Shown here: positions 35,868 through 43,716 of the stretch, in pieces
How the letters are laid out: every line of letters starts with the position of its first letter
Numbering within the stretch: the first letter of the stretch is position 1
Assembly: GCF_000733925.1 (NCBI RefSeq)
Contig: NZ_JPOO01000001.1
Location: 620,001-684,000 of the forward strand
Reading direction: 5' to 3'
DNA: 64,000 nt
From: Arenibacter algicola
GTDB taxonomy: Bacteria > Bacteroidota > Bacteroidia > Flavobacteriales > Flavobacteriaceae
Made by a program: the position numbers and the translations under genes
The notes under the pieces: model-generated
What the model was told of the DNA's origin: nothing
The model's input: the letters and a program-made list of their open reading frames with translations, nothing else
Databases searched by the model: none

Positions 35868-36298
35868 AGGTAAAGACGGGTTTTTTGATAGTCAATAATG
35901 GCCCTTCCTTTTTTTAATATATCCGCCCCTATAATGCCGTCTACGGGCATAGCCTGGTGAGAAGTCAGGGCCTGGTTTACATGAACAAGGTCGAACAGGA
36001 CAATTTTCTGTTTTCGCTTAAACCATTTTCCTATTTCTATAACGTTTTTGGTAGATAATTTGGTGAACATTTCCGTGGCTCCTGCCCCTGCGGCCTTTAT
36101 TTTTGAATCTTTGGAGTTTAATTTGAAGAATTCTATTTTGTCCAGACCAATGCAGGTGTTGGAGGCTCCGGTATCCAATATAAACCTGCCCTTAACGCCA
36201 TTGATGGTGGCCGTGACTTCAAAGTGGTTTGTAGCCGTAAGCACTAGGGGTATGGCGATGTATTTTTTTTTATGTAGAAAAACTTTAAGGCTGGGCAT
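35858..36298 (-). CDS. Retropepsin-like aspartic protease
   Basis: Single-lobe aspartyl protease of 146 residues, probably active as a homodimer. The catalytic motif is FILDTGASNTCIG, with the second conserved segment VDGIIGADIL near the C-terminus. I start at the internal ATG (MPSLKVFLHKKKYIAIPLVL); the TTG six codons upstream is a weaker choice. No clear signal peptide. Bacterial members are poorly characterised. Divergent from tatD with a 39-base gap. Confidence 0.82.
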   Translation of the reverse strand: MPSLKVFLHKKKYIAIPLVLTATNHFEVTATINGVKGRFILDTGASNTCIGLDKIEFFKLNSKDSKIKAAGAGATEMFTKLSTKNVIEIGKWFKRKQKIVLFDLVHVNQALTSHQAMPVDGIIGADILKKGRAIIDYQKTRLYLKQ

Positions 36299-36325
36299 AT
36301 GTACTTTTTTTGTCAAAGATAATCC

Positions 36326-36333
36326 TATTTTTG
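36326..36333 (+). promoter_or_regulatory. Candidate -7 box of tatD, suggesting a leaderless transcript
   Basis: TATTTTTG matches TAnnTTTG and ends only 4 bases before the ATG at 36338. With the usual spacing, transcription would start at or next to the start codon. Confidence 0.4.
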
Positions 36334-36337
36334 TTCT

Positions 36338-37105
36338 ATGATATTAACAGATACACATACCCATTTATATAGTGAGGCTTTTGATAGCGATCGCAATTTG
36401 GTCATAGAGAAGGCCATGGAACTTGGGGTAAAGCGTTTTTTTATTCCCGCAATAGATTCGTCCTATACCAAGGCTATGCTAGATTTGGAAAAAGCCTATC
36501 CCGAGAACATCTTCCTTATGACGGGGCTTCATCCCACACATGTTAAGGAAGATTACAAGAAGGAACTGGCCCATGTTGAGGAATTGTTGGCGTCCCGGAA
36601 ATTTTACGCAGTGGGGGAGACCGGCATCGACCTGTATTGGGATAAAACCTTTTTAAAGGAGCAGCAGATTGCCTTTAAACAGCAAATACAATGGGCTAAA
36701 AAGTACGCATATCCTATAGTTATCCATTGTAGGGAGGGTTTTGATGAAATATTCCAAATTCTGGAAGAAGAAAAGAGCGATGGACTTTTTGGAATTTTTC
36801 ATTGTTTTACGGGTACTTTTGAGCAGGCGCAGAAGGCAATTTCCTATAATATGAAATTGGGTATTGGGGGCGTAGTTACTTTTAAAAACGGTAAAATAGA
36901 TACTTTTCTAGGTGAAATAGACCTGAAACATGTGGTTTTGGAAACGGATTCCCCTTATTTGGCACCCGTTCCATATCGTGGAAAACGGAACGAAAGTGCT
37001 TATTTGGTCAACGTTTTGGAAAAAATGGCCCATATATATTCCATGGAAAAGGAAGAAGTTGCCGCAATTACTACTGCTAACTCCCAACAGGTTTTTGGGG
37101 CTTAA
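36338..37105 (+). CDS. tatD: TatD-family metal-dependent hydrolase/deoxyribonuclease
   Basis: TIM-barrel metallo-hydrolase; family members have 3'-5' exonuclease or DNase activity and act in DNA repair or turnover. Metal ligands are visible: the HxH pair in TDTHTHLYS (His7, His9), the glutamate in VGETGIDLYWD, histidines in IVIHCREGF and IFHCFTG, and the aspartate in LETDSPYLAPVP. 255 residues is standard. Possibly leaderless (see the -7 box). Asparaginase follows 90 bases downstream. Confidence 0.93.
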   Translation: MILTDTHTHLYSEAFDSDRNLVIEKAMELGVKRFFIPAIDSSYTKAMLDLEKAYPENIFLMTGLHPTHVKEDYKKELAHVEELLASRKFYAVGETGIDLYWDKTFLKEQQIAFKQQIQWAKKYAYPIVIHCREGFDEIFQILEEEKSDGLFGIFHCFTGTFEQAQKAISYNMKLGIGGVVTFKNGKIDTFLGEIDLKHVVLETDSPYLAPVPYRGKRNESAYLVNVLEKMAHIYSMEKEEVAAITTANSQQVFGA

Positions 37106-37195
37106 TTGGATCTTGGAACAAGTTGTCTAAAGGTGGAAGTTAATAATGTAAATAGGATGCGCCTCCTGTTTTTTTAACCCTAACAATTATTTATA

Positions 37196-38242
37196 TTGAA
37201 AAATAGAAATTCTACAGAGAAAAAAACCAAAATTCTTCTCATTTATACTGGAGGGACTATAGGTATGGTCAAGGATTACGATACCGGGGCACTGAAGGCT
37301 TTTAATTTTAATAAATTGATCAAAAATATCCCCGAGCTAGGTCAATTGGACTGTACTATAGACAGCGTGTCCTTTGATATTCCAATAGATTCATCCGATA
37401 TGAATGTTGAACATTGGGTAAATATAGCTACACTTATAGAAGATCATTACGATTCCCATGATGGGTTCGTGGTGCTACATGGGAGCGATACCATGAGCTA
37501 TACTTCTTCAGCTTTGAGCTATATGTTGGAGAATCTCCAAAAACCGGTGATTTTTACGGGTTCCCAATTGCCTATTGGGGATTTAAGGACAGATGCCAAG
37601 GAGAATTTGATCACCTCTATACAGATAGCTGCTTTGCGAGAAGACAATAAGCCTGTGGTCCAAGAGGTGGGACTGTATTTTGAATATAAATTGTATAGGG
37701 CAAACAGAACTACAAAGATCAATGCGGAGCATTTTGAAGCTTTTGCCTCTTTAAATTACCCGGCCTTAATAGAGTCTGGGGTGCATTTAAAGGTGAACAG
37801 GGAGTATTTGTTTAGGGCAAATTCCACCAAAAAGTTAAAAGTTCATAAGGTTATGGATCAAAATGTGGTCATTTTGAAATTATTTCCAGGATTTAACCAA
37901 ACAGTCTTGCATAGCATCTTAAATTCACCTAACTTAAAGGCAGTGGTCCTTGAAACATATGGTTCTGGAAATGCTCCTACTGATGAATGGTTTACTTTGG
38001 AGCTGAAAAAAGCCATGGAGAGAGAAATTTTTATTATCAACGTAACACAGTGTTCAGGGGGAAGCGTTCTTATGGGGCGCTATGAAACCAGTAAGCAGCT
38101 TGAAAGATTACAAGTTATTAATGGTAAGGATATTACAACCGAAGCGGCAATTACCAAGTTGATGTATTTACTTGGAAATAATATTTCCCCTAAGTTGTTC
38201 AAAACCATATATGAAACATCTCTCAGGGGCGAAATGCAATAA
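37196..38242 (+). CDS. ansA: Type I (cytosolic) L-asparaginase
   Basis: Hydrolyses L-asparagine to aspartate and ammonia. First nucleophile loop IYTGGTIGM (Thr21); second catalytic loop VVLHGSDTMSYT with the Thr/Asp pair and the Lys in RTDAKEN. There is no signal peptide, and 348 residues fits the type I class. No in-frame ATG precedes the TGGTIG loop, so the TTG at 37196 is the only start that gives a complete N-terminus. Followed directly by tRNA-Ser. Confidence 0.93.
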   Translation: MKNRNSTEKKTKILLIYTGGTIGMVKDYDTGALKAFNFNKLIKNIPELGQLDCTIDSVSFDIPIDSSDMNVEHWVNIATLIEDHYDSHDGFVVLHGSDTMSYTSSALSYMLENLQKPVIFTGSQLPIGDLRTDAKENLITSIQIAALREDNKPVVQEVGLYFEYKLYRANRTTKINAEHFEAFASLNYPALIESGVHLKVNREYLFRANSTKKLKVHKVMDQNVVILKLFPGFNQTVLHSILNSPNLKAVVLETYGSGNAPTDEWFTLELKKAMEREIFIINVTQCSGGSVLMGRYETSKQLERLQVINGKDITTEAAITKLMYLLGNNISPKLFKTIYETSLRGEMQ

Positions 38243-38308
38243 AAATAACAGTCTAAATTTCTTTAACTAATATTTTTTTTGTTATTTGGCTGCCCGATAA
38301 CTATAACT

Positions 38309-38396
38309 AGAGAGGTGGCCGAGTGGTCGAAGGCGCACGCCTGGAAAGTGTGTATACCCCACAAGGGTATCGAGGGTTCGAATCCCTTCCTCTCTG
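38309..38396 (+). tRNA. tRNA-Ser, anticodon GGA
   Basis: Cloverleaf by eye: acceptor AGAGAGG (38309-38315) pairs with CCTCTCT (38389-38395), with discriminator G38396. The D-arm is GGCCGAGTGGTCGAAGGC. The anticodon loop CTGGAAA (38341-38347) gives anticodon GGA at 38343-38345. A long variable arm (TGTATACCCCACAAGGGTAT) is typical of serine tRNAs. The T-arm is GAGGGTTCGAATCCCTT. CCA is not encoded. Confidence 0.97.
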
Positions 38397-38475
38397 CTGT
38401 TAAGTTTTAATTTTTATATTGCGAATTTTTTTTATCTTTAACCCTATTAACTAACTAAATTTAAGTTTCAAAGAA

Positions 38476-39225
38476 ATGAAAAGATTATTCTCTATCCTGG
38501 CAACAGCTGGGTTATTTGTGGCAGGTACAAATACAGTAAGTGCAAAAGTTGTTGCAGCAGCAGCCATTTTGCAAGATGCAGCTCCAGCAGCGGAAAAAGG
38601 TTTTACCCAAGTGCTTAAGGAGCAATTTATACAGGGTGGTGCCGGATTTATGGGTATTGTTCTTTTGTGTTTAATTCTTGGTTTGGCCGTAGCTATTGAA
38701 AGGATTATTTATTTAAACCTTGCTACTACCAACACTACCAAACTTAAGCAGCAAGTAGAAGATGCTTTGGCTTCCGGTGGTATTGAGGCTGCCAAGGAGG
38801 TTTGTAGAAATACAAAAGGTCCTGTTGCTTCCATCTACTATCAAGGATTGGAAAGAGCTGGAGATAGTATAGAGTCGGCTGAAAAAGCAGTTGTAGCCTA
38901 CGGAGGTGTGCAAATGGGTCAATTGGAGAAGAACGTTTCCTGGTTGTCTTTGTTTATCGCGGTAGCTCCAATGCTTGGGTTCATGGGTACGGTAATCGGT
39001 ATGATTCAGGCCTTCCAGAAAATTGCAGCGGTTGGTAACTTAAGTGCCTCCCTTATTGCAGGTGATATTCAGGTGGCGTTATTGACTACGGTATTCGGTC
39101 TTATTACTGCGATTATCCTACAGATTTTCTACAATTATATCATTGCAAAGATTGACAGTATTGTAAATGATATGGAAGATTCATCAATCACTTTGATTGA
39201 TATGTTGGCAGATCACAAAAAATAA
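38476..39225 (+). CDS. exbB: ExbB/TolQ/MotA-family proton channel
   Basis: Inner-membrane proton channel that with ExbD powers TonB-dependent uptake. The N-terminus carries a signal-like or first membrane segment (about 5-20). A second segment lies at about 57-78 (GIVLLCLILGLAVAIERII), and the conserved MotA/ExbB double helix is at about 155-225 (WLSLFIAVAPMLGFMGTVIGM; IQVALLTTVFGLITAIILQIF). 249 residues. First gene of a four-gene operon with gaps of 26, 14 and 25 bases. A TATCTTTA element upstream (near 38428) may be its -7 box. Confidence 0.92.
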   Translation: MKRLFSILATAGLFVAGTNTVSAKVVAAAAILQDAAPAAEKGFTQVLKEQFIQGGAGFMGIVLLCLILGLAVAIERIIYLNLATTNTTKLKQQVEDALASGGIEAAKEVCRNTKGPVASIYYQGLERAGDSIESAEKAVVAYGGVQMGQLEKNVSWLSLFIAVAPMLGFMGTVIGMIQAFQKIAAVGNLSASLIAGDIQVALLTTVFGLITAIILQIFYNYIIAKIDSIVNDMEDSSITLIDMLADHKK

Positions 39226-39251
39226 GTCGGACACTAAATACTTAAAGTATC

Positions 39252-39695
39252 ATGCATAAAATTGTTAAAATAATATTAGTTGTACTCGGAGCAATTGGGG
39301 CCATACTGTGGTTTCAGCTTCCTAGTGCAGACGTTCCCGCAACGGAAGCCATAAATAATGGGTCTATGAACTTCATGTTCATTATTACCTATTTATTGTT
39401 GGGGATTGCGATAGCGGCCTCGGTTCTTTTTGGATTGGTGAACTTGTTTACCTCCAAAGGAGCCTTAAAGAAAACCTTATTTGGTGTAGGGGGTCTTTTG
39501 GTAGTCGTTGTTATCTCTTACGCCCTAGCAACTGGAACAGATGTTAGTTTGGAAGAAATGGCCAAAAAAGGAGTTCCTACTACGGAGGACACAGTGAAAA
39601 CCATAGGTATGGGATTGAATGTATTTTTTATCCTTACCATTATAGCTGTAGGCGCCATGTTGTGGTCCGGAGTTAAGAAAATGATTAGTAAATAA
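39252..39695 (+). CDS. Hypothetical membrane protein of the ExbB/ExbD operon
   Basis: 147 residues with four membrane segments (about 4-21, 41-63, 75-92 and 119-140). No recognised domain. It lies between exbB and the first exbD with very short gaps, and I recall this order in other flavobacteria, so it is probably an accessory subunit of the TonB energising complex. The two central segments are rich in Gly/Ala/Val, suitable for helix packing. Confidence 0.78.
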   Translation: MHKIVKIILVVLGAIGAILWFQLPSADVPATEAINNGSMNFMFIITYLLLGIAIAASVLFGLVNLFTSKGALKKTLFGVGGLLVVVVISYALATGTDVSLEEMAKKGVPTTEDTVKTIGMGLNVFFILTIIAVGAMLWSGVKKMISK

Positions 39696-39709
39696 TAAAA
39701 TAAAATATT

Positions 39710-40330
39710 ATGCCAAAAAGAGGAGCACCACCAGAGGTTAATGCGGGTTCTATGGCAGACATAGCGTTCTTATTGCTTATCTTTTTCCTAGTGACTACCA
39801 CTATTGAAACGGATGCAGGATTAGATCGTATGTTGCCACCAATTGAGCCACCAGATACCGATGTAATCATTAAGCAAAAGAATATATTTCAGGTCAATAT
39901 TAACCGTGATGGACAGTTATTGGCTGATGATGAGTTGACAAACATTAAGGATTTAAGGGCCAAAGCCATTGCCTTTTTGGACAATGGAGGTGCGCCATCC
40001 GGATCACCTGACTATTGCAATTATTGCAAAGGGAAAAGGGATGTAGCTTCATCGGATAGTCCAGCCAAAGCTATTATATCACTTAAGAACGATAGGGAGA
40101 CGAAATACGGAACCTATATCACCGTTCAGAACGAATTGGTAGGAGCCTATAACGATCTTAGAAATAGGGAAGCCCAACGTTTGTTCAAGAAGGACTTTAC
40201 GGATATGGAAGCTGAATATCTTAATCCTGAAACTCCGGACAATGTTCGTGAAGAGTTGAAGGAGAAGGTTAAGAGAATACAGGATTTGTTTCCTCAGAAG
40301 CTTTCAGAGGCTGAAACGTCGTCAAACTAA
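39710..40330 (+). CDS. exbD: ExbD/TolR-family protein with CxxC insertion
   Basis: Single-span subunit of the TonB motor. It has a short cytoplasmic head and a membrane helix (ADIAFLLLIFFLVTTTIET) carrying the conserved Asp17. The periplasmic part is longer than classical ExbD (about 140 residues); at 206 residues it has an additional segment with CNYCKGKRD (about residues 104-112) that could form a disulfide or bind metal. The C-terminal 50 residues are charged helix. First of two exbD genes. Confidence 0.88.
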   Translation: MPKRGAPPEVNAGSMADIAFLLLIFFLVTTTIETDAGLDRMLPPIEPPDTDVIIKQKNIFQVNINRDGQLLADDELTNIKDLRAKAIAFLDNGGAPSGSPDYCNYCKGKRDVASSDSPAKAIISLKNDRETKYGTYITVQNELVGAYNDLRNREAQRLFKKDFTDMEAEYLNPETPDNVREELKEKVKRIQDLFPQKLSEAETSSN

Positions 40331-40355
40331 ATTTAGAAGTTAAAAACAAGATACT

Positions 40356-40838
40356 ATGTCAAAATTTAATAAGAAAAAAGATGCGGCCTTGCCTGCGGTG
40401 AATACTGCATCCTTGCCAGATATCGTTTTTATGCTTTTGTTCTTCTTTATGACGGTTACAGTGATGAAAGACAGTACCTTGAAGGTAGAAAACGTACTGC
40501 CCAATGCTTCGGAAATCAAGAAATTGGAAAAGAAGGACAGGGTAATCTATATTTATGTTGGTAAGCCTACCCGTGAGTATGAGAAGACCTATGGTACCGA
40601 GTCAAAAATTCAGTTGAACGATAAGTTTGCCGATGCATCAGAAGTTGGAGATTATATTTTGATGGAAAGGGCCAAAAAGCCACAGGAATTACAAAATGTA
40701 TTGACAACCGCACTTAAGGTGGACAAGGAAGCCAATATGGGTATTATTTCCGATATAAAACAAGAACTTAGAAAAGTAAATGCCTTGAAAGTAAATTACA
40801 CCACCTATGAGGGTGATGCGTTCAGGAATTTGCAATAG
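40356..40838 (+). CDS. exbD: Second ExbD/TolR-family protein
   Basis: 160 residues. The membrane helix PDIVFMLLFFFMTVTVM carries the conserved Asp22, followed by a periplasmic domain (RVIYIYVGKP; IISDIKQELRKVN). Paired ExbD proteins downstream of ExbB are common in Bacteroidota, where they probably form a heteromeric TonB motor. Last gene of the operon; a strong hairpin terminator lies 25 bases downstream. Confidence 0.9.
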   Translation: MSKFNKKKDAALPAVNTASLPDIVFMLLFFFMTVTVMKDSTLKVENVLPNASEIKKLEKKDRVIYIYVGKPTREYEKTYGTESKIQLNDKFADASEVGDYILMERAKKPQELQNVLTTALKVDKEANMGIISDIKQELRKVNALKVNYTTYEGDAFRNLQ

Positions 40839-40863
40839 TTAGTTAAAGGATAAGAGAATTAAA

Positions 40864-40898
40864 ACGCTTCAAATGCATATATTTGAAGCGTTTTTTTT
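40864..40898 (+). terminator. Rho-independent terminator of the ExbB/ExbD operon
   Basis: An 11-base stem ACGCTTCAAAT/ATTTGAAGCGT around a 6-base loop, followed by a run of T to 40898. Confidence 0.93.
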
Positions 40899-40926
40899 AT
40901 GTTTAATTAATTACCTTTAGAAGGCT

Positions 40927-41619
40927 ATGAGATGTTCCATACTGTTTGCAATTCTTTTGTTTTCCGGTGCTTTTGTAACTGGGCAAGTTATGGAATCCAA
41001 TGGGGAGGTGGACAGGAAGTATTTGGAAGATCAGTTTTATTTGGGACTTACCTATAATTTTGCCACCAATCTCCCTGCCGGGATTTCGCAAAGAAACCTT
41101 TCCTACGGCTTGCAGGCCGGTTTTATTAAGGATATTCCCTTAAGTTATCAAAGGAATATGGGCATCGCTATTGGTTTGGGGTATGGTATAAATTCCTATT
41201 ACACCAATCTATTGGCTTCCCAGCAGGGATCTGATGTGGAATATACAGTTTTGGACAGCGATGTCGATTTCAAGAGAAATAAAATTGCCACCCACGTCCT
41301 GGAGGTTCCCTTTCAGTTTAGATGGCGTAATTCAACTCCAGAGGAATATAAGTTTTGGAGGATATACGCCGGTGTTAAGTTTGGTTATGTTTTTGATGGT
41401 CGGTCCAAGTATGTCTCAAGCTCGGAGAAAATAGTCTTTATAAACAAAGATATAAGGGACTTTCAATACGGTCTAACCTTAAATGTAGGGTACAATACCT
41501 TCAATGTTCATATTTATTATGCACTCAGTTCGCTTTTCAATGATGGAGTAATGGAACAGTCAGGGGAAATCGTTGAAATTAAGCCGCTTAAAGTGGGGCT
41601 TATTTTCTATATTTTATAA
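40927..41619 (+). CDS. Outer-membrane beta-barrel (PorT-like) protein
   Basis: Signal peptide MRCSILFAILLFSGAFVTGQ followed by strands with the alternating pattern of porin-like barrels (YLGLTYNFATNLPAG, GIAIGLGYGINSYYTN, VEIKPLKVGLIFYIL at the C-terminus). 230 residues, the size of the flavobacterial PorT-like family; a link to type IX secretion would be by resemblance only. Its stop overlaps the stop of the convergent PAP2-like gene by 6 bases, so there is no room for a terminator between them. Confidence 0.8.
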   Translation: MRCSILFAILLFSGAFVTGQVMESNGEVDRKYLEDQFYLGLTYNFATNLPAGISQRNLSYGLQAGFIKDIPLSYQRNMGIAIGLGYGINSYYTNLLASQQGSDVEYTVLDSDVDFKRNKIATHVLEVPFQFRWRNSTPEEYKFWRIYAGVKFGYVFDGRSKYVSSSEKIVFINKDIRDFQYGLTLNVGYNTFNVHIYYALSSLFNDGVMEQSGEIVEIKPLKVGLIFYIL

Positions 41620-42219
41620 CCAAAATTTAATTGTAAATAATTGGGTAAACAGGCCAATGGCAAAGCCAATCAAGACTTCTGCCTTAGTGTGGGCGTTCAA
41701 GTATAGTCTGGAGCTGGCTGCTAGGCCGCTTAGCCATGTTACTATGCCTATGGCAATGGTAACATTGATTTCAAAGTGTATGCTCAGGTTTATTAAGTAC
41801 ATTAACAGGCTTCCCATGCCCAATAGGTGCATACTGCACTTAAAGTTTAGAAATAACAATACAAGGGCGCTAAATAAGCCCGCTATTAGCCCTAAAAAGT
41901 AGTAATGCAGCTCTATGGTAAAGTTGTTCGGAATTACCTTAAATAAGACCATTATAAGCAGTCCTAGACTAATATAAATAGGGTATTTCCTTTCTTGGAG
42001 ATTAGGCATGAAAACGGAGCTAACAATGCCCAGATTGCGCAAGATCAGGTAAAATATAATGGGTATGATTACGGTGAGTATAAATATGGGCAAAATGTTT
42101 CCGCTCTGCACCTCCAGCGGACTGTATTTGGGGGTAATCAGGAAATAGGCCAAGGTACCTGCAAATGGTATAAAAAGCGGGTGTAGAAGGTAGGACATGA
42201 TCTTGAGGAATAGTCGCAT
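41614..42219 (-). CDS. PAP2-like membrane phosphatase-family protein
   Basis: 201 residues with about six membrane helices. The C-terminal region resembles the PAP2 active site: CSMHLLGMGS, then SSRLYLNAHTKAE, where the family's SRxxxxxHxxxD motif ends in Glu instead of Asp. The N-terminal KxxxxxxRP motif is not evident. Activity on phospholipid or undecaprenyl phosphates is possible but unproved. The gene is translationally coupled to rpoN (TAATG overlap at 42217-42221), an association I cannot explain functionally. Confidence 0.7.
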   Translation of the reverse strand: MRLFLKIMSYLLHPLFIPFAGTLAYFLITPKYSPLEVQSGNILPIFILTVIIPIIFYLILRNLGIVSSVFMPNLQERKYPIYISLGLLIMVLFKVIPNNFTIELHYYFLGLIAGLFSALVLLFLNFKCSMHLLGMGSLLMYLINLSIHFEINVTIAIGIVTWLSGLAASSRLYLNAHTKAEVLIGFAIGLFTQLFTIKFWL

Positions 42220-43676
42220 TAAATTTGTTTTCTCAACCTGGCCACCGGAATATCCAGTTGTTCCCTATATTTTGCTACCGTACGCCGGGCAATAGGGTAG
42301 CCCTTTTCTTTGAGAATAGCGGCCAATTTATCGTCTGTAAGCGGTTTTTTCTTGGTTTCTTCTCCAATAACAGTTTCCAGTATCTTTTTAATTTCCTTGG
42401 TAGATACATCCTCTCCCTGATCGTTTTTCATGGATTCGGAAAAGTAGTCCTTTATCAATTTTGTACCATATGGGGTGTCAACATATTTGCTGTTGGCCAC
42501 CCTGGAGACTGTAGAAACATCCATGCCAATACCATCGGCTATGTCTTTCAGGATCATGGGTCGCAGTTTGCGTTCATCCCCGGTCAGGAAATATTCTTTT
42601 TGATATTCCATGATTTCGTTCATGGTAATATAAAGGGTCTGCTGACGTTGCCTTATGGCATCAATAAACCATTTGGCCGCATCCAACTTTTGCTTAATGA
42701 ACATTACGGTGTCCTTTTGGGACTTCGACTTTTCCTTGGAGTTTTTGTACCCTTCCAACATGTTGTTGTACTCCCGTGAAACATGCAGCTCAGGTGCATT
42801 TCTTCCGTTCAGGGTAAGCTCCAGTTCCCCGTCTACAATACGAATGGAGAAATCGGGAACTACGTGCTCCACAATTCTGTTATTCCCGGAATAGGAACCT
42901 CCAGGTTTGGGATTTAGGCGTTCTATTTCGGCAATGGCAGCCTTTAACTGTTCCTCTGTGATGTTGTGCTTTTGAATAAGCTTTTGATAGTGCTTTTTGG
43001 TGAACTGCTCAAAGGATTTCTCCAACAATTGAATGGCCAGTTCTATGCCGGGGGTCACTTCCTTCCTTTTTAATTGAAGCAGAAGGCACTCTTCAAGAGT
43101 TCTGGCAGCTACACCGGCAGGGTCAAGATCCTGAACTATGTGCAATACTTTTTCAATGGTCTTTTCGTCGGTATAGATATTTTGGGTAAAGGCCAGATCG
43201 TCCATAATATCTGTAAGAGGTCTTCTTATGTACCCGCTTTCATCGACGCTGCCCACCAAAAATTCGGCAATGGACCATTCCTCATCTGTTAAATAAACAG
43301 TGTTTAACTGATTGATGAGATATTGATTAAAGGAAATTCCGGCCGCATAAGGAACATTTTTTTCCTCATCATCAGAACTGTAATTATTGGCTTGTGTGCG
43401 ATAATCCGGAATCTCGTCATCGCTTAAATAATCGTCAATATTGATATCTTCCGCACTTATGCTTTCGCTATCGGTTTCATTGTCATAAAGATCATCAAAT
43501 TCATCCTGTTGCGTGTCAACTTCATCCTTTCCAGTTTCAAGGGCAGGGTTTTCCTCCAGTTCTTGTTTTAGTCGTTGTTCAAATGCCTGCGTAGGCAATT
43601 GAATCAACTTCATCAACTGTATTTGTTGTGGAGATAATTTCTGCGATAATTTAAACTGTAGGTGTTGTTTCAGCAT
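42219..43676 (-). CDS. rpoN: RNA polymerase sigma-54 factor
   Basis: Alternative sigma factor that needs AAA+ activators. N-terminal glutamine-rich activator-interacting region (QKLSPQQIQLMKLIQLPTQA), an acidic linker at about 50-100 (DEFDDLYDNETDSESISAED), the core-binding region, a helix-turn-helix (DVSTVSRVANSKYVDTPYGT) and the RpoN box ARRTVAKYRE near the C-terminus. 485 residues, complete. No enhancer-binding activator is encoded in this window. Confidence 0.96.
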   Translation of the reverse strand: MLKQHLQFKLSQKLSPQQIQLMKLIQLPTQAFEQRLKQELEENPALETGKDEVDTQQDEFDDLYDNETDSESISAEDINIDDYLSDDEIPDYRTQANNYSSDDEEKNVPYAAGISFNQYLINQLNTVYLTDEEWSIAEFLVGSVDESGYIRRPLTDIMDDLAFTQNIYTDEKTIEKVLHIVQDLDPAGVAARTLEECLLLQLKRKEVTPGIELAIQLLEKSFEQFTKKHYQKLIQKHNITEEQLKAAIAEIERLNPKPGGSYSGNNRIVEHVVPDFSIRIVDGELELTLNGRNAPELHVSREYNNMLEGYKNSKEKSKSQKDTVMFIKQKLDAAKWFIDAIRQRQQTLYITMNEIMEYQKEYFLTGDERKLRPMILKDIADGIGMDVSTVSRVANSKYVDTPYGTKLIKDYFSESMKNDQGEDVSTKEIKKILETVIGEETKKKPLTDDKLAAILKEKGYPIARRTVAKYREQLDIPVARLRKQI

Positions 43677-43716
43677 TTATAACGGTAATCTATCTTATAA
43701 AGTTAAAGAATAATGA

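Noticed and set aside
42225..42779. 184-codon open frame on the plus strand
   Set aside because: Antisense to the strongly conserved C-terminus of sigma-54.
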